Shown here piece by piece: positions 33,085-40,832 of a DNA stretch of 64,000 nt (within the stretch, counting starts at the first letter, position 1; the number at the start of each line of letters is the position of its first letter). A program made the position numbers and the translations under genes. This stretch comes from Halalkaliarchaeum desulfuricum (lineage in GTDB: Archaea > Halobacteriota > Halobacteria > Halobacteriales > Haloferacaceae): NCBI RefSeq assembly GCF_002952775.1, contig NZ_CP025066.1, positions 2,108,001 through 2,172,000 of the forward strand. Direction: 5' to 3'. Under the pieces are notes generated by a model. The model was not told where the DNA came from and made no database searches. It worked only from the letters and a program-made list of their open reading frames with translations.

Positions 33085-33715
33085 ATGATTCCAGAAGACG
33101 TACCACAGTTAGACGTAACGATACCTGAGATAACGCAGGTGGCGTTCGTCGTCGAAGATTTGGATGACGGAATGAACCGGTTCGGGGGAATTCTAGGTGT
33201 CGACGAGTGGGACGTCTACCGGTTCGAACCACCTCGCCTGACGAACCGAACGTACCGCGGGGAGCCACACGATTACGGAGAATCGAGGAGAAAGCCCCGT
33301 GTTCAGCGCGGGGATGAATCCGACAACTGGGAATCAACCACCGGAAGTCAGATACCCGGAGTTTAATAATCGCGTGAAACCTAGGCATGAATACACCGAG
33401 GCGGTTCAGCCGCCCGAGTAAACGGATAATATCGGGATTCGGGAGTCTACGTCCGGAAGAATCCCTTTCGTGACCGCTGGATTCTCTGAACAGGTAACTC
33501 TGAATCCCATACCGGGGATAGGAGTAACGGCGGCTTGGCCCCGCCAGCAGTCCCGTCATGCCGACCGGACTGCAAACCTGAAAACTCCCAACTCAGCGGC
33601 GCAGTGCCGTGGGAATCTTCGCCCTTTAGGGCGGAGAGGAGGTCAATCGATGGCACTGGCGATTACAGACGTCGGTGGAACGATGCCCGAACCCGACCGA
33701 ACCTACACAGTCTGA
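33085..33715 (+). pseudogene. VOC (glyoxalase/bleomycin-resistance)-family protein, interrupted
   Basis: The first 65 codons (33085-33279) read as the start of a vicinal-oxygen-chelate domain (TQVAFVVEDLDDGMNRFGG, then VYRFEPPRLTNRTYRGEP). The frame is then lost in a non-coding insertion and resumes at 33650 with MALAITDVGG, which fits the next beta-strand of the same domain. This joins directly to MPEPDRTYTV and a stop at 33715, which looks like the usual C-terminus. The central ~60-70 residues of a normal VOC protein are therefore also gone. The gene carries both an insertion and an internal deletion and cannot make an active enzyme. A strong AT-rich promoter remains upstream. Confidence 0.7.
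33280..33649 (+). mobile_element. IS200/IS605-derived non-coding element (PATE/MITE-like)
   Basis: About 370 nt inserted in the VOC gene, without a transposase. It holds three hairpins of the kind found at ends of haloarchaeal IS200/IS605 (IS1341) elements: CCCCGTG-TTCAG-CGCGGGG (33295-33313), GGCGG-TTCAG-CCGCC (33400-33414) and CGCCC-TTTA-GGGCG (33620-33633). The last is followed by GGAGAGGAGGTCAA, a typical right-end tail. No flanking direct repeat is seen, as expected for this family. The middle reads like the degenerate 3' end of a tnpB gene. The overall picture matches palindrome-associated (PATE) elements; exact boundaries are uncertain by a few bases. Confidence 0.6.
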
Positions 33716-33738
33716 ACACCGCCAGATGTACTGTGACA

Positions 33739-33747
33739 AATTTTAAC
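33739..33747 (+). promoter_or_regulatory. TATA box for the gene at 33774
   Basis: AATTTTAAC is centred about 31 nt before ATG 33774, supporting that start over an internal Met five codons later. Confidence 0.5.
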
Positions 33748-33773
33748 ATAGAGTAGGGGCAACCTTCCGATAG

Positions 33774-34115
33774 ATGGCCCCTGCAAGCATGCCACCGACG
33801 ACGGAGGCCAGGGAGGTGTTCAGGTCGCTCGGCTACACGATCTCCGGTGGGGAGACGACGTTCGTCGCCGAGCGAAAGTGGCGCCGCGTTCACGTGGTTC
33901 CGCTCGACGCGGACGACGCGAAGGAACCGGAACATGTACTCACAGACGGCGGCGAGGACGGCGCCCGACTTCGGTGTTATGTGACCTGGAAACGCGCGGC
34001 CCCCGACCTCCGGGAGTTCCTGCTCGGGTTGAAACCCCCGTACGATTGGGCAGTCATCGGTGTCGACAGGGAGGGTGACTTCGAAGTGATGCAGGGCGCA
34101 CCGAACAGCCCCTGA
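33774..34115 (+). CDS. Haloarchaeal hypothetical protein (113 aa)
   Basis: A soluble 113-residue protein with a mixed alpha/beta pattern: helix (TEAREVFRSLGY), strands (TTFVAERKWRRVHVVPL and ARLRCYVTW), helix (DLREFLLGL), strand (YDWAVIGVDREGDFEVM). No catalytic motif stands out. It resembles small conserved haloarchaeal proteins of unknown function. It has its own TATA box and is followed 96 nt later by dodecin, with a separate promoter. Confidence 0.75.
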   Translation: MAPASMPPTTEAREVFRSLGYTISGGETTFVAERKWRRVHVVPLDADDAKEPEHVLTDGGEDGARLRCYVTWKRAAPDLREFLLGLKPPYDWAVIGVDREGDFEVMQGAPNSP

Positions 34116-34211
34116 GAGTTCCAACCGGCGGCCGTTCGTCGAGGGGAGGGGTCTCCTCTCGCAGAAACAACACGTCATTTTAATATCTCTCCACGAGTAG
34201 GAGCCATCGCC

Positions 34212-34412
34212 ATGGTTTACAAGAAAATCACGCTGATCGGGAAAAGTGACGAGAGCTTCGACGCTGCTGCTGACGACGCCATCGATCGGGCGAAAGACAC
34301 CCTAGAAAACGTCTACTGGGCCGAAGTAAAGGAGTTCGGCGTCGAAATTGCGAGTGTCGAAGACAGGCAGTACCAGGCTGAAGTCGAAGTCGCGTTCGAA
34401 CTGGAAGACTGA
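34212..34412 (+). CDS. Dodecin (flavin-binding dodecamer)
   Basis: A 66-residue protein with the dodecin fold: beta-strand [11 protein letters not shown], amphipathic helix [20 protein letters not shown], then strands [11 protein letters not shown] and [13 protein letters not shown]. The Trp in VYWAEVKEF is the residue that sandwiches flavin in archaeal dodecins. It stores riboflavin or lumichrome and buffers free flavin. A TATA-like CATTTTA stretch (34176-34184) lies about 31 nt upstream, and an AGGAG precedes the start by about 8 nt. Confidence 0.93.
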   Translation: MVYKKITLIGKSDESFDAAADDAIDRAKDTLENVYWAEVKEFGVEIASVEDRQYQAEVEVAFELED

Positions 34413-34470
34413 TCGATTGCCTCGAGGTCGAGTCGCAACGACCTTGCCGTTTTCTTCCGTACCCTCCTGC

Positions 34471-36732
34471 ATGAGCGTCTCCGCACTCGCCCGGCAGCTT
34501 CGTCAGGAGGCGACCAGGGCAAACGAGCGGCGCCTCCTGGTGATCGCGGGCGACCGCGACGCTGGATTCGACGCCGCATTCGACGCGATCGTAGGCTCCG
34601 TCGGCGACGACAGCGTGGACGCGTCCGTTACCGTCGTCTCGTCTCGGTCGGGGTTCCGGTTCGAACGTTACCCCCCGGAAAACGCCGACGAGCTACTCGG
34701 ACAAACGCGAACCGCAGTCCTGCTCGACTGCCATGAGGAATTCACTCCGAACGTGGTCGGGCAACTCGCGGGCGTCGTAGACGGCGGTGGACTGTTTGTC
34801 CTGTTGACGCCGCCGCTTGACGACTGGCCGGAGCGCAGGGACGCGTTCGACGAATCGATGGCAGTGCCACCGTTCGAAGTCGACCAGGTTGGCGGTCGGT
34901 TCCGGTCCAGACTCGTCTCCACGCTCCGGGAGCATCCGGGTGTCGGAATCGTCGACGTTGGCGCCGGTGTCGAGGAGGAGACCCGAATCGTTCGCGAGGG
35001 GACGACTGATCCCCCGGAGGCACCCATCCGCCGCAAACCGGAGCGCCCTTCGGGGGCGACGTTTCCGGATCCGGTCTACGACCGGTGTCTGACCGGCGAT
35101 CAGGCACGGGCCGTCGGGGCGTTCGAGCGACTCCGGGATCCCGGACACGCCGTCGTGCTGGAGGCCGACCGGGGGAGAGGGAAATCCAGCGCGGCCGGGC
35201 TTGCCGCCGGGGCGCTCGCGGCAACGGGTCTGGACGTGCTGGTTACGGCACCCACGAGGGAGTACGCCGGGGAACTGTTCGCGCGGGCCGGGACGATCGT
35301 CGACGACCTGGGAGCCACCACGAGCGAGATCCGGTTTGCTCTCCCCGCCGAGGCTGTCTGCTTGCCGGGTGAGCCGGACGTCGTGTTCGTCGACGAGGCG
35401 GCCGCGCTGCCGGTGCGCACGCTGGAACGCCTGCTCGAAGCGCCAGCAGTCGGCTTCTGCACCACCGTCCACGGCTACGAGGGCTCCGGACGCGGGTTTT
35501 CGGTCCGGTTCCGCGACCGCCTCGCGGAGTCCGAGTTCCGGGTCACGGAGCTTTCCATGCGGGAACCGATCCGGTATGCCGCCGGCGATCCAGTCGAGTC
35601 GTGGGCGTTCCGGGCGCTGTTGCTCGACGCCAGCCCGGCGGTGGAACCGGCCATCGCGGACGCCGCTCCCGAGACCTGCACCTATCGGGAGCTCTCTCCC
35701 GAGGAACTCGCCGCCGACGAACACCTCCTGGGCGAGGCGTTCGGGCTGCTCGTGACCGCCCACTACCGGACGGAGCCGAACGACCTCGCCCGGCTCCTCG
35801 ACGCGCCGAACCTGTCGGTCCACGCGCTGTTGTCGGGCGGCCACGTGGCGTCTGTGGCGCTTGTCGCCCGGGAGGGCGGGCTCTGTGAGGCGACCCGTCT
35901 GCGGACGTACCTGGGTGAACGGATCCGCGGAAACATGCTGCCGGACGTGTTGACCAGCCAGCTCCGGGATCCCGATGCGGGTGCCCCGACGGGCTACCGG
36001 ATCGCCCGGATCGCGACCCACCACGCTGTCCGATCTCGAGGGCTCGGTTCCCGACTGCTCGAGGAGCTCCGAAATGGGATCGGCTCCAAGGAAGGGATCG
36101 AGTATCTCGGCGTCGGCTACGGCGCGACGCCGGAACTGCTCGGGTTCTGGACGGACAACGGCTACGGAACCGTCCACGTCTCGACGACGAGAAACGACTC
36201 GAGCGGGGAGTACTCCGTGCTCATGTTGAACCCGACCGGACAGACTGGCCAGGAGCTTGCGGCGCGTCACGCGGCGTACTTCCGGGATCGGATGCGGGAT
36301 CTCCTCTCGGATACGCTCGCCGATCTGGATCCCGACGTCGCCCGACTCGCGATCGGTGCCTGCCCTGCTGATCCGGAGATCGCGGCCGATCGGTTGTCGG
36401 ATCGCGACTGGCGCGTAGTCGCGAGCGCCGCCTACGGGCCGGGGATGTACACCGCCGCCCCGGGAGCGTTCCGCGAGCTCGCGATGGCGGGACTGCTCGC
36501 GTCGCACCCGGAGGACAAACCGGGCTGCGAGGACGTCCGGAGCCTTTCCCCCGACGAACAACGGCTACTGGTTCGGAAAGTCCTCCAGGGGGCACCCGCA
36601 GAATCGGTCGCAGAGGAACTGGGATACCACTCCCGCGGGGAGTGTCTCCGAGCGCTCGGACGGGCGTACCGACCCCTCGTCGAGCGATACGGCGGCGTCA
36701 CCGCCCGCGATGAACGGGGGCGATACGAATGA
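34471..36732 (+). CDS. tmcA: tRNA(Met) cytidine acetyltransferase TmcA
   Basis: Forms N4-acetylcytidine in tRNA (wobble position of elongator tRNA-Met and, in archaea, other RNAs), using acetyl-CoA and ATP. The 753 residues have an N-terminal DUF1726-type domain (about 1-185), then an RNA-helicase-like ATPase with P-loop EADRGRGKSSA (around residue 232), TAPTREYA and Walker B VFVDEAAALP. The GNAT domain follows (about 430-600; IATHHAVRSRGLGSRLLEEL binds acetyl-CoA), and a C-terminal tRNA-binding region. ATG 34471 is used; a longer frame from 34348 overlaps dodecin and is rejected. Its stop overlaps the DUF456 start (ATGA). Confidence 0.95.
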   Translation: MSVSALARQLRQEATRANERRLLVIAGDRDAGFDAAFDAIVGSVGDDSVDASVTVVSSRSGFRFERYPPENADELLGQTRTAVLLDCHEEFTPNVVGQLAGVVDGGGLFVLLTPPLDDWPERRDAFDESMAVPPFEVDQVGGRFRSRLVSTLREHPGVGIVDVGAGVEEETRIVREGTTDPPEAPIRRKPERPSGATFPDPVYDRCLTGDQARAVGAFERLRDPGHAVVLEADRGRGKSSAAGLAAGALAATGLDVLVTAPTREYAGELFARAGTIVDDLGATTSEIRFALPAEAVCLPGEPDVVFVDEAAALPVRTLERLLEAPAVGFCTTVHGYEGSGRGFSVRFRDRLAESEFRVTELSMREPIRYAAGDPVESWAFRALLLDASPAVEPAIADAAPETCTYRELSPEELAADEHLLGEAFGLLVTAHYRTEPNDLARLLDAPNLSVHALLSGGHVASVALVAREGGLCEATRLRTYLGERIRGNMLPDVLTSQLRDPDAGAPTGYRIARIATHHAVRSRGLGSRLLEELRNGIGSKEGIEYLGVGYGATPELLGFWTDNGYGTVHVSTTRNDSSGEYSVLMLNPTGQTGQELAARHAAYFRDRMRDLLSDTLADLDPDVARLAIGACPADPEIAADRLSDRDWRVVASAAYGPGMYTAAPGAFRELAMAGLLASHPEDKPGCEDVRSLSPDEQRLLVRKVLQGAPAESVAEELGYHSRGECLRALGRAYRPLVERYGGVTARDERGRYE

Positions 36733-37211
36733 TAGAGATCGCGCTGCTCGTCGCGGTCGTGCTCCTGATTGCGGGCGTCGTCGGTAGCGTCGTCCCGCTG
36801 GTTCCCTCGGGGCTGTTCTCGCTTGCGGGCGTGCTCGTCTACTGGCTGTTCGGCAGCGAGCCCATCGGCCCGCTTTTGCTTTTCAGTCTCCTCGCGGTCG
36901 CGCTGTTCGCAGCGGTCGTCGAACAGTTCGGCGGCGCGATCGCGGCGAAAGCCACCGGCGCGTCGAACCGGACGACGATCGCCGCAATCGTCGCGGGGCT
37001 GTTGCTGTTTTTCGTCGCGGGCCCGGTCGGGATCGTGGTCGGGATCGTCGCCGTGGTTTTCGTTGCCGAACTGCTCGAGGACGTCCCGCCCGAGATCGCG
37101 TTCCGGCGGGCGATGTATACGCTCGCCGGAATCCTGGCTTCGACGGGAGTGCAGTTACTGTTGACGCTGTCGGTGCTCGCCGGATTCGTCGTTTTCGTGG
37201 TTCTGCTTTGA
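36729..37211 (+). CDS. DUF456 membrane protein
   Basis: A 160-residue membrane protein with four to five hydrophobic spans and the repeated glycine-rich segments of DUF456 (VGSVVPLVPSGLFSLAGVLVY; FFVAGPVGIVVGIVAVVFVAEL). Function is unknown in the family. It is translationally coupled to tmcA (ATGA), but no functional connection is known. The stop precedes the convergent reductase gene by 61 nt. Confidence 0.85.
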   Translation: MIEIALLVAVVLLIAGVVGSVVPLVPSGLFSLAGVLVYWLFGSEPIGPLLLFSLLAVALFAAVVEQFGGAIAAKATGASNRTTIAAIVAGLLLFFVAGPVGIVVGIVAVVFVAELLEDVPPEIAFRRAMYTLAGILASTGVQLLLTLSVLAGFVVFVVLL

Positions 37212-37272
37212 GCAAACCCGCGGTCTCGCCTCGTGGAAGTGAGCGCACCACCCGACACGGAAACGGTGGGTG

Positions 37273-38643
37273 TTAGTACTTCGGCTCCGCGCCGGTCGTC
37301 TCGTAGATCCTATCCATGATTTCGTCACGCCGGCTCTGCCACTCCGTGAAGCCGCCCGGCGAGGAGGGGTACCGCTCGTACTCGTCGATGAGTTCGTCGG
37401 CGAGCGACTTCGTCTCGTAGAAGTTCCATATCTGGCCCCAGTAGCCGAAGCTCTTGACTGCGGTTTTCAGCTTGAGCCCGAGCCCCACCGACGTCGTCCC
37501 GGAGTAAAGCGCCTCGGCGAGCTTTTCGCCGGGCAGCGCCGCGAGAAGCCCCATCAGGTCGTCGACGTCGACCGCCGTCGAGAGGATGTTGTACACGTCG
37601 AGGCCCGCGTACCGACCGCCGAAGTGATCCATCACCCGCTGGTTGTACTCCCACAGCGCAGCCTCCGAGACGTCCTCGTCCGTGATCGCCTTGACCGCCT
37701 GCTCTGCGGCGTACTTGCCGGCGTAGGCGGCGCCGGCGATCCCCCCACCCGTCGTTGGATTGACGTGGGCAGCTGCGTCCCCGACCGCCATGAACCCGGG
37801 CGCGACCGCCGAGTCGTACGGGCGCCGCGTTGGAAGCGCCGCGCCGAGTTTGTCTTTCACTGTGGCACCGGAAAACTCCGGACGGGTGCGCAGATCGCGT
37901 TGGAGGTCCCGAACCAGTTTCATCGGTTCCTCGTTCATCTGAAAGCCCAGGCCGGCGTTGATCTCCGTCTCGGTCCGGGGGAAGTACCACAGGTAGCCCG
38001 CCGCGCGTTCGGTCGGCTTGAACACCAGCGCGTCGTTCCACTCGACGGGTTCAGGGACCTCCACGATCTCGCGGTACGCGGAGCTGAACTGGGAAAACGA
38101 GACGTTCGTGTCGAACGTCGCCCCCGAGAGGTCGGCCGTGTCCTGCAGGATCGACAGCGACCCCGCGCCGTCGATCACCACGTCCGCGTCGTACTCGACG
38201 ACATCGCCGCGCTTTTTCCCCCGAACCCCGGTGACGCGTCCCTCGTCGGTCTGTGTCACGTCCGCGACGACCGTGTCGTAATCGATCTGGACACCGGCGT
38301 CTGTAGCGCCCTCGATGATTCGCTTGCCGTACTCCCATCGGTCGATCACCGCCAGCTCGCCCGGAACGGGAATCTCGAGCACCGTGTCCTCCTGTGGGAT
38401 CTCGAACCGGCCGTGATCGACCTCGGGGTTGGTAATCGCCGGCTCCAGTTTCGATTTCGGGATCGCCTCCGGAAACGCGTCTGCCCCCTTGAGGGCGTCC
38501 CCGCAGGCGATGTGTCCCGCCTCCGACTCGTCTTTTCGCTCTACGATACAGACGTCTAGTCCCTCGCGAGCGGCCGTGGCGGCGGCGTAACAGCCGCCCG
38601 TCCCCGCGCCGACTACGACCACGTCGTACTCCTGGGCGGTCAT
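37273..38643 (-). CDS. Geranylgeranyl reductase family flavoprotein
   Basis: A 456-residue FAD enzyme of the archaeal digeranylgeranylglycerophospholipid reductase family, which saturates the isoprenoid chains of membrane lipids or related polyprenols. The N-terminus has VVVGAGTGGCYAAATAAREG with ERK ending the second strand, followed by the family's AGHIACGDALKG. The mid-protein FAD motif GDAAAHVNPTTGGGIAGA (about residues 287-305) is diagnostic. Haloarchaea have several paralogues, and this one could act on menaquinone or lipid precursors. A TATA-like box about 35 nt upstream of ATG 38643 supports the start. Confidence 0.9.
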   Translation of the reverse strand: MTAQEYDVVVVGAGTGGCYAAATAAREGLDVCIVERKDESEAGHIACGDALKGADAFPEAIPKSKLEPAITNPEVDHGRFEIPQEDTVLEIPVPGELAVIDRWEYGKRIIEGATDAGVQIDYDTVVADVTQTDEGRVTGVRGKKRGDVVEYDADVVIDGAGSLSILQDTADLSGATFDTNVSFSQFSSAYREIVEVPEPVEWNDALVFKPTERAAGYLWYFPRTETEINAGLGFQMNEEPMKLVRDLQRDLRTRPEFSGATVKDKLGAALPTRRPYDSAVAPGFMAVGDAAAHVNPTTGGGIAGAAYAGKYAAEQAVKAITDEDVSEAALWEYNQRVMDHFGGRYAGLDVYNILSTAVDVDDLMGLLAALPGEKLAEALYSGTTSVGLGLKLKTAVKSFGYWGQIWNFYETKSLADELIDEYERYPSSPGGFTEWQSRRDEIMDRIYETTGAEPKY

Positions 38644-38741
38644 TGCATGTTGTGACTGCCGGGGAAGCAAAACTCTTTATGCCGAATTCTGTCCTCCTCA
38701 GGGCGTCACACATCCCGAGTCGGGTCTTTCGAGTTCGTCGG

Positions 38742-40187
38742 TTACTGGGCGGTGTCGACTGCCGACTCGATCTTTCCGCGAGCCCGATCGACGAGGTCGT
38801 CGACGTCGTCGCTTTCGGCGTACAGTCGGACGTACGGCTCGGTCCCGCTGGGACGGACGAGCAGCCACGAGTCATCGGGGAACGACAGCCGGATCCCGTG
38901 TTCGGTGGAGACGTCCGCCTCGGGGAACGCCGCCGGAAGCGTCTCGGAGAGGCGTTCCATCGCGTCGACTTTCCGGTCGTCGGGACAGTCGACGCTCACC
39001 TTCCGGTAGGGTCGTGCGGACACCGGCTCCCGGAGGGTGTCCAGGCTCTCGCGGGCGACCAGACACGACGTCACGGCCGCGCTGGCGACGCCGTCGATCC
39101 ACCTGCCGAACGCGGTGTGGATGTGTTTCCACGGCTCGGCGGCGAAGACGACGTCCCCACCGTTGGCCTCGATGCCGGCGATCCCCTCGTGGAGGGCACC
39201 CAACCTGACGCGCTCGACGCGGCCGCCGGCCGTCCGAACGCGCTCGTCGATCCGGCTCGAGGCGTTCGGCGTCGTCACCACCACCGGATCGGTCGTTTCA
39301 GGTCTCCGGCCGCCGGCAGCAGACTGACGGACGTATTCCTCGGCCAGAATCGCCAGGACGGTGTCCTCGTGGATCACTTCGCCGTCGGTGTCGACGAGAA
39401 CGATCCGGTCGGCGTCGCCGTCGTGACCGATTCCGAACGGGACATCGTCTGCGTCGGCGAGGAACCGGCGCAGGTCGGACAGCGACTCCGGTGTGGGTTT
39501 GCTCTCTCGGCCGGGGAAGTGGCCGTCGACGTTTCCATTGAGGGTGAGAACGGAGGCACCGAGCTCGCGCAACACCGGAGGCGTGGCGAGCGACGCCATC
39601 CCGTTGCCGCAGTCGACGGCGATGCGCATCCCCGCAAGCGGCGGATCGTCATCGGGTTCGATCCCGGCAATCGTCGACGCGTACTCGACGACTGCCCGCC
39701 GGTACGCCGGAAGCACGCTCGTCGTTTCGGCTTCCGTCCAGGCGTCCCACGCTGCCGGTGCGGTCCCCTTCGCGATCGCTTCCTCGATCGCCGTTTCCAG
39801 TTCGCGGGGGAACTCGCTGCCGTCCGAAAACAGTTTGATGCCGTTGTCGTGTGGTGGGTTGTGGGAGGCGGTGAGCATCACACCGCGGCGCCCCCGCGAG
39901 GCGAACGCGAGCGCCGGGGTGGGAAGCTGTCCGGCCCGAACGGGACGAACCCCGGTCGATGCCACCCCGGCCTCCATCGCCGCCGCGAGCGCCGGTCCGG
40001 TGTCCCTGCCGTCCCGGGCAATCACTACCTCGGGAGCCCCGTCCGGTTCCTCTCTCCTTCCGTGCTCCGTCCGGGAGTCCTGTTCTCCGATGCCCGTTCC
40101 AAGCGCCTGCCCGACGGCCAGTGCGAGGCGGGGCGTCACTCGTGTGCGCGCATCCCCCCGAATTCCCGCGGTCCCGAACAGATCCAT
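38742..40187 (-). CDS. glmM: Phosphoglucosamine/phosphomannomutase family enzyme
   Basis: A 481-residue alpha-D-phosphohexomutase. The phosphoserine loop is TASHNPPHDNGIKLF (about residues 105-119), the metal loop GHDGDADRI (about 250-258), and the phosphate-binding loop RPSGTEPYVRLYAE (about 445-458). The N-terminus MDLFGTAGIRG is the GlmM/ManB pattern. A hydrophilic insertion of about 20 residues lies before VVIARDGRDTGP. It supplies sugar-1-phosphates for surface glycans; glucosamine versus mannose specificity cannot be fixed. ATG 40187 is chosen, since codons upstream run into the acyP promoter region. Confidence 0.88.
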   Translation of the reverse strand: MDLFGTAGIRGDARTRVTPRLALAVGQALGTGIGEQDSRTEHGRREEPDGAPEVVIARDGRDTGPALAAAMEAGVASTGVRPVRAGQLPTPALAFASRGRRGVMLTASHNPPHDNGIKLFSDGSEFPRELETAIEEAIAKGTAPAAWDAWTEAETTSVLPAYRRAVVEYASTIAGIEPDDDPPLAGMRIAVDCGNGMASLATPPVLRELGASVLTLNGNVDGHFPGRESKPTPESLSDLRRFLADADDVPFGIGHDGDADRIVLVDTDGEVIHEDTVLAILAEEYVRQSAAGGRRPETTDPVVVTTPNASSRIDERVRTAGGRVERVRLGALHEGIAGIEANGGDVVFAAEPWKHIHTAFGRWIDGVASAAVTSCLVARESLDTLREPVSARPYRKVSVDCPDDRKVDAMERLSETLPAAFPEADVSTEHGIRLSFPDDSWLLVRPSGTEPYVRLYAESDDVDDLVDRARGKIESAVDTAQ

Positions 40188-40232
40188 ACGCAGGCATCGA
40201 ACGCGGGAAACCTGAGTCCGTCGGTTCAAACA

Positions 40233-40240
40233 CCTATAAG
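40233..40240 (+). promoter_or_regulatory. TATA box for acylphosphatase (possibly shared with the mutase)
   Basis: CCTATAAG lies about 28 nt before ATG 40265. It falls in the 77-nt gap between divergent genes and could also contribute to the mutase promoter on the minus strand. Confidence 0.5.
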
Positions 40241-40264
40241 TGAGTCAAGGGGAGAGGGTATCGT

Positions 40265-40543
40265 ATGGGCGAGCACACACGAGCGCACGTGTACGTCTCG
40301 GGGAACGTACAGGGGGTGTTCTACCGGGCGAACACGCGCGACACGGCGACGGAACTCGGCGTCGACGGCTGGGTTCGGAACTTGAAGGACGGCCGCGTCG
40401 AGGCCGTCTTCGAGGGTCCCGAACCGAAGGTCCGGGAAATCGTCGACTGGTGTCACGAGGGGAGCCCCGCCGCCGACGTCTCGGCTGTCGACGTCGAGTA
40501 CGAACAGCCGAAGGGACTGGACGGGTTCGAGGTCCGGTGGTGA
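40265..40543 (+). CDS. acyP: Acylphosphatase
   Basis: A 92-residue small ferredoxin-like-fold enzyme that hydrolyses acyl phosphates. The catalytic Arg lies in VQGVFYRANT (about residues 15-24) and the catalytic Asn in GWVRNLKDG (about residues 34-42). The length matches the family exactly. The next gene begins 4 nt after the stop, so the two are cotranscribed. Confidence 0.95.
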   Translation: MGEHTRAHVYVSGNVQGVFYRANTRDTATELGVDGWVRNLKDGRVEAVFEGPEPKVREIVDWCHEGSPAADVSAVDVEYEQPKGLDGFEVRW

Positions 40544-40547
40544 CATC

Positions 40548-40781
40548 GTGACAACCAACTACGTCCTCGTTCACGTGTTCGCGTATCCGTGGTTCTTCGT
40601 CGGCACTGTGGGTGCCGCGGTGCTTTCGTACGGCGGGTACATGCTCCTCCAAGGGACGTTCTTCAGTGGAGAGTCGGTCACCGGCGAACCGCTCATGATC
40701 GCGCTGTTTGGACTCATCGGCGGGCTGATTCTCATGATTTTCGGCTGGACGAAGGCCGCACGGCTCGCGTTTGAATTCTGA
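40548..40781 (+). CDS. Small two-span membrane protein (77 aa)
   Basis: 77 residues with two hydrophobic segments (about 12-36 and 48-68) and short polar ends. It starts at GTG 40548, 4 nt after acyP. No family was recognised; its neighbours do not suggest a function beyond cotranscription with acylphosphatase. It converges on the nuo operon end at 40833. Confidence 0.65.
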   Translation: MTTNYVLVHVFAYPWFFVGTVGAAVLSYGGYMLLQGTFFSGESVTGEPLMIALFGLIGGLILMIFGWTKAARLAFEF

Positions 40782-40832
40782 CCCCGCGGGCCGACAGTCA
40801 CGGAAGCGAAAAAACGACGCGGCAGTTGCCGA

